Positions 1 to 5,477 of a stretch of 6,946 bases of DNA are shown in pieces. The notes below the pieces were generated by a model. That model did no database searches, was not told the DNA's origin, and worked only from the letters and a program-made list of their open reading frames with translations. The stretch's first letter is position 1. Every line of letters begins with the position of its first letter. Source of the stretch: Synergistaceae bacterium. Lineage in GTDB: Bacteria > Synergistota > Synergistia > Synergistales > Aminobacteriaceae. The stretch lies in contig JALHFZ010000080.1 of assembly GCA_022837505.1 (NCBI GenBank), positions 1 to 6,946 on the forward strand, given 5' to 3'. Both the position numbers and the translations under genes were made by a program.

Positions 1-461
1 GCGAGAAGAAGGTCCATGCTCTCCCTGATCAGCCCTGTGTCCCCCTTCCACCCGGAAGCAAGGGGGTATCTGCACCAGGGGGCCTTGACATCCATGGCGA
101 CATAGTCGAGAAGAGCGTAGGAGAGAAGGGCCTTCAGGACATCAGGGCGGGCGCCGTTCGTGTCGACCTTGACCTTGAGGCCGAGGCTCCGGATGGCGGC
201 GAGAAGGTCCGGTAGCTCCTCCTGAAGGGTTGGCTCTCCCCCCGTGACGCAGACTCCGTCGAGAAAGGGCTTCCGGCTTTCGAGGTCAGAAAGAAGGGCG
301 TCCGGTGAAAGGGAGGCCCCCCCTTCTCCCGGAAGGACGAGATCGGGATTATGGCAGAAAGGGCAGCGGAACTGGCAGCCTGTACAGAAGAAGACCGCCG
401 CCGTGTGGGCAGGATAGTCAAGAAAACTTGTCTGAATATACCCTCCGATGGAGAGAGCCAT
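1..461 (-). CDS. nrdG: Anaerobic ribonucleoside-triphosphate reductase activating protein (radical SAM), 5' part; C-terminus off the left edge
   Basis: This is a radical-SAM iron-sulfur enzyme whose family cleaves S-adenosylmethionine to install the glycyl radical on the class III (anaerobic) ribonucleotide reductase NrdD. I translated the complement of 461-3 and obtained 153 codons without a stop. The N-terminus (M-A-L-S-I-G-G-Y-I-Q-T-S-F-L-D-Y-P) matches the IGG...TSxxDYP opening of the NrdG2-type activases. The cluster motif CxxxCxxC is at C29, C33 and C36, followed by HNP. A GGEPT motif sits at 74-78 (SAM binding), VDTNG at 99-103 and MDVKAP at 123-128. The start at 461 has GGGGGAG (468-474) six bases upstream. 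An in-frame ATG eight codons earlier (485) is possible but less likely from the family N-terminus. The gene is divergent from the next one. nrdD is not in the window. Other small activases (QueE or PflA types) are less likely given the N-terminal signature. Confidence 0.88.
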   Translation of the reverse strand, partial: MALSIGGYIQTSFLDYPAHTAAVFFCTGCQFRCPFCHNPDLVLPGEGGASLSPDALLSDLESRKPFLDGVCVTGGEPTLQEELPDLLAAIRSLGLKVKVDTNGARPDVLKALLSYALLDYVAMDVKAPWCRYPLASGWKGDTGLIRESMDLLL

Positions 462-533
462 GCTTTTCTCCCCCTTTTTCCCCATGGTATCACGAAAAAA
501 CCCTCCTTTCCGTACTGAAAGAAAAAAAATACC

Positions 534-540
534 TTATAAT
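534..540. promoter_or_regulatory. TATAAT box in the divergent spacer, possibly serving both directions
   Basis: A perfect TATAAT lies at 535-540 on the plus strand, in the context TTATAATAGA. The TTATAA core (534-539) is palindromic, so the minus strand also reads TATAAG, one mismatch from consensus, in a suitable place for the leftward activase gene. No convincing -35 hexamer is present on either strand, so the call rests on the -10 alone. Confidence 0.4.
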
Positions 541-628
541 AGAATGAAATAATCGGGCGGCAAAAGGGAGGACAAGACGGAGGGGCGGAATATGAGCCTC
601 CGCATATTTCCTCTTTACCAATTCGTCT

Positions 629-634
629 TATAAT
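629..634 (+). promoter_or_regulatory. Putative -10 box for the 657-1622 gene and the downstream J-domain gene
   Basis: A perfect TATAAT sits 22 bases before the start codon at 657, in the same TTATAATAGA context as the box 94 bp upstream. Transcription would begin near 641 and give a very short leader made almost entirely of the Shine-Dalgarno GAAGGAGAG (641-649). The -35 region (around 607-612, TTTCCT) matches poorly. Confidence 0.45.
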
Positions 635-656
635 AGAGAGGAAGGAGAGAAAACCC

Positions 657-1622
657 ATGGATGACAGAGGATCACCCGCAGATTACCCACTGGCACCCCG
701 GTCTTCCGGCACGACCCTTTCGGGGCCCTCCGACGGAGATCAGAAGGACCACCGGCGGAGGGGCCGGGAACAGCCGGTCCTGCTGCTCCTTCTTGCCTGC
801 GCGGCTGTGGCCTTTCTTCTCTTTTCTCCCCGCCCCGCTCTGACTTCATCCCAGGCCCTTCAGCTTGCGAAGGACTCCCGGGATCTTTCCCCCGAGATAT
901 CAAACGAGAAATTTATCGCCTCCTGGAAGGACGTTCAGGGGAGCCGGGGAGGTCCCCGGTGGGATGTGGAACCCTTTCCCGGGGCGGGGTATATTGTCTC
1001 GTGCCTCTATAAAGACCGGGCAGGGGAGTTCAAAGGGTGGTTTTTCGAAGTGTTCGCCAGGGAAAGGTTCGCCCGGCGGGTTACCCGCTCCCTCGGAGAT
1101 CCCTACTCCCAGAGGATCGAGGATATCTTCTTCCGGTATGCCCTGGATCTGACGGAATATGAGATGATGACCTTCTCCCGGGGGACGGAAAAACTGCCCC
1201 TCGAGGGCTTTCTCCGGTCGATTCTCGAGAAATACGGGAATACCGCCGAAGAGGCGAAAAATCGCTTCGGCCCTCACCGGACGGTGCGGCGGAAGAACAT
1301 GACCTCCATCCATGATGAGAGCTACAAATACACCATCACGACCCTTACATGGCCCGGCCTTGCCCTCGCCTTTTTTCAGGCCCCTGACAAAGAGATCCTC
1401 GTATCGGCAGAGGTTTTCGACGACACCCACCCCTTCGGCCCCGATCCGGGGGTACGGGTCGGCATGCCCTTCGACTCGGCGGTGAAGCTCCAGGGCGACC
1501 CTGCAGCGAAAGAGGGACGGACGGCCACGTATACCGATGAAGAGGGGTTTTACGACCTCATCTTTGACATCTCAAGATCAGGGCTGATTCAGCGGATGAA
1601 GCTTCTGGTCTATATGGACTGA
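657..1622 (+). CDS. Membrane-anchored protein of unknown function, 321 aa
   Basis: I do not recognise a named family. The start is supported by GAAGGAGAG eight bases upstream. The first 40 residues are polar and rich in Pro, Ser and Arg. Basic residues 33-38 are followed by one hydrophobic segment (about 40-57), so the protein is probably single-pass with a short cytoplasmic tail and a large external C-terminal part. There is no lipobox: the cysteine at 48 lies inside the helix. Residues 101-133 (W102, then Y-I-V-S-C near 112 and K-G-W-F-F-E-V at 126-132) look like a beta-rich module. Two later stretches, about 193-254 and 260-319, each resemble the short alpha/beta pattern 'G-x-P/F plus strands' seen in BamE/SmpA-like domains, for example VRVGMPFDSAVKLQGDP at 266-282. 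That last point is a weak fold-level impression. It is probably cotranscribed with the J-domain gene 29 bp downstream. Confidence 0.8.
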   Translation: MDDRGSPADYPLAPRSSGTTLSGPSDGDQKDHRRRGREQPVLLLLLACAAVAFLLFSPRPALTSSQALQLAKDSRDLSPEISNEKFIASWKDVQGSRGGPRWDVEPFPGAGYIVSCLYKDRAGEFKGWFFEVFARERFARRVTRSLGDPYSQRIEDIFFRYALDLTEYEMMTFSRGTEKLPLEGFLRSILEKYGNTAEEAKNRFGPHRTVRRKNMTSIHDESYKYTITTLTWPGLALAFFQAPDKEILVSAEVFDDTHPFGPDPGVRVGMPFDSAVKLQGDPAAKEGRTATYTDEEGFYDLIFDISRSGLIQRMKLLVYMD

Positions 1623-1651
1623 TACAAGGCGTTTTTATCCGGGAGGTTTTT

Positions 1652-2035
1652 ATGACATTGGTGCTTCGTCTCATATTTCTCTTTATTCGTGTGCTCCCTG
1701 TCCTGCTCACCCTTCTTCTCCTCTGGAATTTGTTCAATCGATTCTTCCGTCAGGGAGGCAGACAGTATCACTATGGGCCGCCGCCGGGGGGAGACCGGGG
1801 GCCCTTTTCCCGGGGATCTCCCGGCGGGCCCAGGGACCCCTACTCGGTCCTCGGCTGCTCTCCCTCATCCTCCGATGAGGAGATTAAAAAATGCTACCGG
1901 GAGATGCTTGGCCGCTATCACCCTGACAAATTCATTGGGCAGAAACTCGACCCCGAGTTCATCAAGCTGGCGGAGCGGAAGTTTCAGGAAATTCAGGAGG
2001 CCTATGAAACCCTTCGGAGACGTAGGGGTTTTTAG
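1652..2035 (+). CDS. Small membrane-anchored J-domain (DnaJ-like) protein, 127 aa
   Basis: J-domain proteins recruit Hsp70 (DnaK) and stimulate its ATPase through the His-Pro-Asp loop. Here residues 3-28 form one hydrophobic helix, and residues 33-61 are a Gly/Pro/Arg-rich linker. Residues 62-124 are a J-domain: D62-P-Y-S-V-L-G, helix II (S74 to Y89), H90-P91-D92-K93, then helix III ending E-I-Q-E-A-Y-E-T-L. It lacks the zinc-finger and substrate-binding regions of true DnaJ, so it is a type III (class C) co-chaperone tethered to the membrane. The domain layout recalls the C-terminal J-domain of DjlA without the TerB-like part. The HPD is intact, so DnaK stimulation is expected. The start has GGGAGG (1641-1646) five bases upstream, and the gene lies 29 bp after the preceding membrane protein, which suggests a shared transcript. 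The client is unknown. Confidence 0.9.
   Translation: MTLVLRLIFLFIRVLPVLLTLLLLWNLFNRFFRQGGRQYHYGPPPGGDRGPFSRGSPGGPRDPYSVLGCSPSSSDEEIKKCYREMLGRYHPDKFIGQKLDPEFIKLAERKFQEIQEAYETLRRRRGF
2007..2033 (+). terminator. Weak terminator-like hairpin overlapping the J-domain stop codon
   Basis: AAACCC (2007-2012) can pair with GGGTTT (2026-2031) across a 13-base loop, and the run of T continues to 2033. A longer T-rich stretch (2041-2062) follows. The stem is short, so the end of the transcript here is uncertain. Confidence 0.3.
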
Positions 2036-2109
2036 AGAAATTGTTTGTTTTTTTCTTTTTTCTCAGGTCATCTCTTTGCAGTTTTTCCGGGAAGGCGGAA
2101 TCTCCGTGG

Positions 2110-2115
2110 TAGAAT
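2110..2115 (+). promoter_or_regulatory. Putative -10 box (TAGAAT) for the PEP carboxykinase-like gene
   Basis: TAGAAT matches the -10 consensus at five of six bases and lies 65 bp before the start codon. The predicted start point near 2122 coincides with the base of the hairpin at 2122-2137. No well-spaced -35 is evident. Confidence 0.35.
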
Positions 2116-2121
2116 AGTTTT

Positions 2122-2163
2122 GCCGGAAACGTCCGGTTTTCCATACCGTTCCCGCCTGCGGGA
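2122..2163 (+). promoter_or_regulatory. Leader with two compact hairpins upstream of the PEP carboxykinase-like gene
   Basis: CCGGA (2123-2127) pairs perfectly with TCCGG (2132-2136) over the tetraloop AACG, and TTTT follows. TCCCG (2150-2154) pairs with CGGGA (2159-2163) over CCTG, just before the Shine-Dalgarno region. The first could be a 5' stabilising stem or a tiny attenuator. No known riboswitch pattern was recognised. Confidence 0.35.
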
Positions 2164-2180
2164 GAAAAGAGGAGAGTGCC

Positions 2181-3842
2181 ATGGCAACCCTGGAACTGTA
2201 TTCCGACGGGGAGAGTTTCTCTCGAATCAAATCTCAGGCACGGACAACCATCGAAAGCGCCTTTTACGGAAACAATGTCCTGCCGGTGGCGGATCTCAGG
2301 GAGGCCTACCAGCTTGCCCGGCAGAGCCCCGGCACAGTGGAGCTGACGGGCATGCCCGTCTACCGCCCCGAGGGGCAGGGGCTTCCCCCCAGAAGCAATG
2401 TACTGCTTATCAATGACGGAGCAGTGGTGGGGCGCTGCGCTGCGGCACGGAGAATTCTCGGAGAGCCCGGGGTCTCCATGGCGGAGTTTGCCCCGATCCT
2501 CCGGGAGGCGGTCTACGGAAGCCGCTTCAAAACCTGTTATACCGCCGAGGCCTATATCGGCCTCGAGCAGGACTTCATGGTCAAGGCCCATCTGCTCGTC
2601 CCCCGGAATTACGAAAATCTCATCTATAACTGGATGCTGAACTTCCAGTATCTCAACAAAACCTACCGGGATATGTACGGAGAATCCCGGGTGCTTCCCG
2701 ACGGCGACATCTTCATGTATGCCGACCCCGACTGGACCTCCCCTCAGTTTCCCCTGGGACTTGCCTTCTTCGATCCCCTCCACAACTGCGCCGCGGTCCT
2801 CGGAATGCGCTACTTCGGCGAACTCAAGAAGGGAACCCTCACCCTCGCCTGGGGCACGGCAGTCCGGAACGGCTTCGCCTCCTGCCACGGCGGATTGAAG
2901 CGCTACAACCTGAAGGACGGCCGCTCCTTCGTGGCGGCGGTCTTCGGCCTCTCAGGGTCGGGAAAATCGACCCTCACCCATGCCCGCCACGGCGACAAGT
3001 ATGACATCACCGTCCTCCATGACGATGCCTTTATCATCAACGGCAGAGAAAAATACGCCATCGCCCTCGAGCCCTCCTATTTCGACAAGGTGCAGGATTA
3101 CCCCATGGGGTGCGAGGACAACAAGTTCATCATCTCCCTGCAGAACTGCGGGGTCACCCGGGGGGAGGACGGCCTTCTCTACGCGGTGACGGAGGACCTG
3201 CGGAACGGCAACGGCAGGGCTATCAAGTCGAAGCTCTGGTCACCCGTGCGGGTTGACCGGATCGACGAACCCATCAACGCCATCTTCTGGCTCATGAAGG
3301 ACCAGACCCTTCCCCCCGTGGTCCGCCTGAAGGGGTCTGACCTGGCCGCCGTCTTCGGCGCAACCCTGGCGACGAAGCGGACCTCCGCCGAGCGTCTCGC
3401 CCCGGGGGTGGACCCCGACGCCCTGGTGATCGAAAGCTATGCCAACCCCTTCCGCACCTACCCCCTCGGCCAGGATTTCGAACGGTTCCGGGCTCTCTTT
3501 GACGACGGTGTGGACTGTTATATTCTGAATACCGGCGATTTCATGGGGAAGAAGGTCACCCCGTCCGATACCCTCGGCATTCTTGAGCGTATTGTGGAGG
3601 GGGAGGCGTCCTTCGTCCCCTTCGGACCCTTCAGCGATATGGAGACTATGAAGCTCGACCGTTTCCCCATCGACTTCTCCGATGAAGCCTACCGCAGGCA
3701 GGTGGCCTCCCGACTGCAGGACCGCCTCTCCTTCGTGATATCGAGAAATACGGAAAAGGGCGGGATCGACCGCCTGCCTCCCGAGGCGGAAAAGGCCATG
3801 AAAAAGGCCCTCGATGAGATGGAGCTGAAAAAGGGAGCATAG
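2181..3842 (+). CDS. Divergent ATP-type phosphoenolpyruvate carboxykinase (PckA-like), 553 aa
   Basis: ATP-PEPCK is a cytosolic enzyme that interconverts oxaloacetate + ATP and PEP + CO2 + ADP. In anaerobes it can run toward oxaloacetate and conserve ATP. The match to E. coli PCK, from memory, is as follows. Y211-F-G-E-L-K216-K217-G corresponds to YGGEMKKG (metal/substrate lysines). H236 in FASCHGG corresponds to the Mn-binding His. G256-L-S-G-S-G-K262-S-T is the P-loop, against GLSGTGKTT. D281-D282 match the Asp pair. AIFWLMKDQTLPPVVRL (367-383) aligns with IFLTADAFGVLPPVSRL, and ILNTGD (448-453) with LVNTGW. Length is near the usual 520-540. Oddities are that no RSPKDK motif is present (R62 in TGMPVYR may replace the substrate arginine), Trp of NTGW is Asp, and the C-terminal DTR is DTL (463-465). 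It could be a PEPCK paralogue with altered substrate or a kinase-like role. The start has GGAG (2171-2174) six bases upstream. It appears monocistronic, bounded by a promoter and terminators. Confidence 0.85.
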   Translation: MATLELYSDGESFSRIKSQARTTIESAFYGNNVLPVADLREAYQLARQSPGTVELTGMPVYRPEGQGLPPRSNVLLINDGAVVGRCAAARRILGEPGVSMAEFAPILREAVYGSRFKTCYTAEAYIGLEQDFMVKAHLLVPRNYENLIYNWMLNFQYLNKTYRDMYGESRVLPDGDIFMYADPDWTSPQFPLGLAFFDPLHNCAAVLGMRYFGELKKGTLTLAWGTAVRNGFASCHGGLKRYNLKDGRSFVAAVFGLSGSGKSTLTHARHGDKYDITVLHDDAFIINGREKYAIALEPSYFDKVQDYPMGCEDNKFIISLQNCGVTRGEDGLLYAVTEDLRNGNGRAIKSKLWSPVRVDRIDEPINAIFWLMKDQTLPPVVRLKGSDLAAVFGATLATKRTSAERLAPGVDPDALVIESYANPFRTYPLGQDFERFRALFDDGVDCYILNTGDFMGKKVTPSDTLGILERIVEGEASFVPFGPFSDMETMKLDRFPIDFSDEAYRRQVASRLQDRLSFVISRNTEKGGIDRLPPEAEKAMKKALDEMELKKGA

Positions 3843-3859
3843 CTGCCTCCCCTTTTTTT
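3833..3859 (+). terminator. Terminator-like hairpin spanning the PEP carboxykinase-like stop codon
   Basis: GGGAG (3833-3837) pairs with CTCCC (3847-3851), and the run of seven T at 3853-3859 follows after one C. The stop codon TAG (3840-3842) is in the loop. The stem is short but GC-rich and the T tract is good. Confidence 0.5.
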
Positions 3860-3876
3860 CCGAGGGCGGAAAAAAG
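3853..3876. repeat. AT/GC inverted repeat with four-base loop
   Basis: TTTTTTCCG (3854-3862) is followed by AGGG and CGGAAAAAA (3867-3875), a perfect nine-bp stem that reuses the T tract of the preceding hairpin. The two structures are mutually exclusive, so this may be part of the 3' end architecture rather than a separate element. Confidence 0.4.
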
Positions 3877-3885
3877 AATTGCACC

Positions 3886-3926
3886 AGATCATCTCCTGAG
3901 GGATATTTTCGGGAGATGATCTTTTT
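3886..3926 (+). terminator. Strong intrinsic terminator between the PEP carboxykinase-like and MATE genes
   Basis: AGATCATCTCCTGA (3886-3899) pairs with TCGGGAGATGATCT (3909-3922), giving 14 pairs with one T-G wobble and a nine-base loop. Five T (3922-3926) follow. The opposite strand lacks a T run after the stem, so it works rightward. It would separate transcription of the enzyme gene from the transporter operon. Confidence 0.85.
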
Positions 3927-3953
3927 CATGAGGGCAGAAGAGCCCCAATGGGA

Positions 3954-3959
3954 TATAAT
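3954..3959 (+). promoter_or_regulatory. Putative -10 box for the MATE/DUF1576 operon
   Basis: A perfect TATAAT lies 28 bp past the strong terminator and 38 bp before the MATE start codon, with transcription expected near 3966. The -35 region (about 3930-3937) shows no clear TTGACA, so either the promoter needs an activator or the box is fortuitous. Confidence 0.5.
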
Positions 3960-3997
3960 CATTCCCCGTAGAAAGAGTCTCTGGAGGAACAGCATAA

Positions 3998-5419
3998 ATG
4001 GAAAAATTTAAAAACCAATCCCACTCCATGGGGACGGATTCGATCCCCCGCCTGATGATCCGCTTTTCCCTCCCCGCCATTGTGGGGATGCTCGCCAACG
4101 CCCTGTACAACATAGTGGACCGGATTTTCGTGGGGCAGACCATCGGCCCCATCGGAATCGGCGCCATCAGCGTGGCCTTCCCCTTCATGCTCCTGGCCAT
4201 CGCCTACGGTCTGCTCATCGGCGTCGGCGGAGGAGCCCTGATCTCCATCTCCCTGGGGGAGAAGCGCCGGGCCCGGGCGGAGAAGATCATGGGCAACGCC
4301 CTGGTCTTTCTGGTCGGAGGGGGCCTGCTGCTGAGCATCGGAGGCGCCCTCTACTCGGGGGAAATCCTCGACCTCACCGGAGCGAGCGTTACCATGATGC
4401 CCCTTGCGAAGGAGTATATGGACATCGCCGTCTGGGGAATTTTCTTCTCCCTTATCGGGTTCGGCTTCAACTTTTTCATCCGGGCTGAGGGCAACCCCCG
4501 CTATGCCATGTACACCCTGATCCTCGGAGCCTTCGCAAATATCCTCTTCGACTGGCTTTTCATTATCGGGATGGACATGGGGATCCGGGGTGCCGCCATC
4601 GCCACGGTGATTTCCCAGGCCCTCTCCGCCCTCTGGGCAGGGGCCTATTACGTCAGAAAGATGGGAATTCTGCGGTTCCGTCTGAAGAACCTCCGCCCCG
4701 ACGGCGTCGTCATAGGACGCATCCTTGCCGTGGGGCTCGCCCCCTGCCTTACTGAGGTGAGCTTCACCTTCGTCCTCGCCCTTTTCAACCGCATCCTCCG
4801 CACCTACGGTGGAGATCTGGCCATCTCGGCCATGGGGATCTTCTTCAGCCTCGACAGCCTGCTCTTTCTCCCCGTCCTCGGCCTCGCCGGAGGAGTGCAG
4901 CCCATCATCGGCTATAACTACGGAGCCAGGGACTACGGACGGGTGATCTCCTCAGTGAAGGTCGCCCTGGGAATGGCATCCCTTTTCTTCGCCGTCAGCT
5001 TCCTTATCATCATGATCATGCCCGAGCCGATGATCCGTATTTTCAACTCCGACGACGCGGCCCTCCTCGCCCTCGCCGTCCGGGGGCTGCGGATAGGGTA
5101 CAGCGGGGTCATCTTCGCATCGGTGAGCATCATCGCCTCCCATACCTTCCAGGCCATCGGCAAGGCGAAGATGGGCATATTTCTCACCCTCTCCCGCCAT
5201 TTCATCTTCATCTTCGTCCCCCTCTACTTTCTCCCTCCCCATTTCGGCACCGACGGAGTCTGGATGGCCATCCCCCTCTCCGACCTCGGCGGAGGGATCA
5301 TGGCGGCCTGGTTTCTGAAGAGGGAATTCCGGCTCCTCCGGGAGAGAAGGCGCCTTCAGCAGATCTGTCCTCCAGAGCATCTGCCTGAACCCAGGGGTGA
5401 AACTTCCCTTGTTTCCTGA
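3998..5419 (+). CDS. MATE-family multidrug/cation antiporter, 473 aa
   Basis: MATE exporters expel organic cations, drugs or metabolites across the inner membrane using Na+ or H+ gradients. The length (473) and about 12 hydrophobic segments in two halves fit the family. Diagnostic stretches are the opening P17-R-L-M-I-R-F-S-L-P-A-I-V, N34-A-L-Y-N-I-V-D-R-I-F-V-G-Q (TM1), F160-I-R-A-E-G-N-P (TM5), N181-I-L-F-D-W-L-F-I (TM6) and Q301-P-I-I-G-Y-N-Y-G-A-R in the second half. These are most like the MepA/DinF-type bacterial branch rather than NorM proper. The C-terminal tail (from 441) is Arg-rich and probably cytoplasmic. The start has GGAGG (3983-3987) ten bases upstream. No terminator lies in the 58 bp before the next gene, so they are probably one transcript. 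The substrate cannot be told from sequence. Confidence 0.93.
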   Translation: MEKFKNQSHSMGTDSIPRLMIRFSLPAIVGMLANALYNIVDRIFVGQTIGPIGIGAISVAFPFMLLAIAYGLLIGVGGGALISISLGEKRRARAEKIMGNALVFLVGGGLLLSIGGALYSGEILDLTGASVTMMPLAKEYMDIAVWGIFFSLIGFGFNFFIRAEGNPRYAMYTLILGAFANILFDWLFIIGMDMGIRGAAIATVISQALSALWAGAYYVRKMGILRFRLKNLRPDGVVIGRILAVGLAPCLTEVSFTFVLALFNRILRTYGGDLAISAMGIFFSLDSLLFLPVLGLAGGVQPIIGYNYGARDYGRVISSVKVALGMASLFFAVSFLIIMIMPEPMIRIFNSDDAALLALAVRGLRIGYSGVIFASVSIIASHTFQAIGKAKMGIFLTLSRHFIFIFVPLYFLPPHFGTDGVWMAIPLSDLGGGIMAAWFLKREFRLLRERRRLQQICPPEHLPEPRGETSLVS

Positions 5420-5477
5420 TATCCTTTTCGTGCTCCCTGTACTTTCCAATCCGTACCCCTGAGGAGGCGCTTCTTTC

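Noticed and set aside
579..612. Imperfect inverted repeats (CGGAGG/CCTCCG and GGAATATG/CATATTTCC) between the two TATAAT boxes
   Set aside because: The stems are short, mutually overlapping and lack a T tract. They are not convincing as a terminator or operator, although a regulator site cannot be excluded.
134..658. Minus-strand open frame of 174 codons
   Set aside because: It overlaps the activase gene in another frame, lies partly over the divergent promoter region, and has a low-complexity Ser/Arg/Pro composition. The activase frame carries the CxxxCxxC and GGEPT motifs.
1962..2888. Minus-strand open frame of 308 codons opposite the PEP carboxykinase-like gene
   Set aside because: It is antisense to two clearly recognisable proteins and has the Gly/His/Glu-rich composition typical of a GC-rich antisense frame. 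No ribosome site or family signature was seen.
3240..3995. Minus-strand open frame of 251 codons over the enzyme 3' end and the terminator
   Set aside because: It runs through the strong rightward terminator hairpin and is antisense to conserved PEPCK sequence, so it is a compositional shadow.
5420..5477. Possible terminator or promoter between the MATE and DUF1576-like genes
   Set aside because: Only a trivial GTAC/GTAC pairing is present, with no stem plus T tract and no recognisable -10 box.
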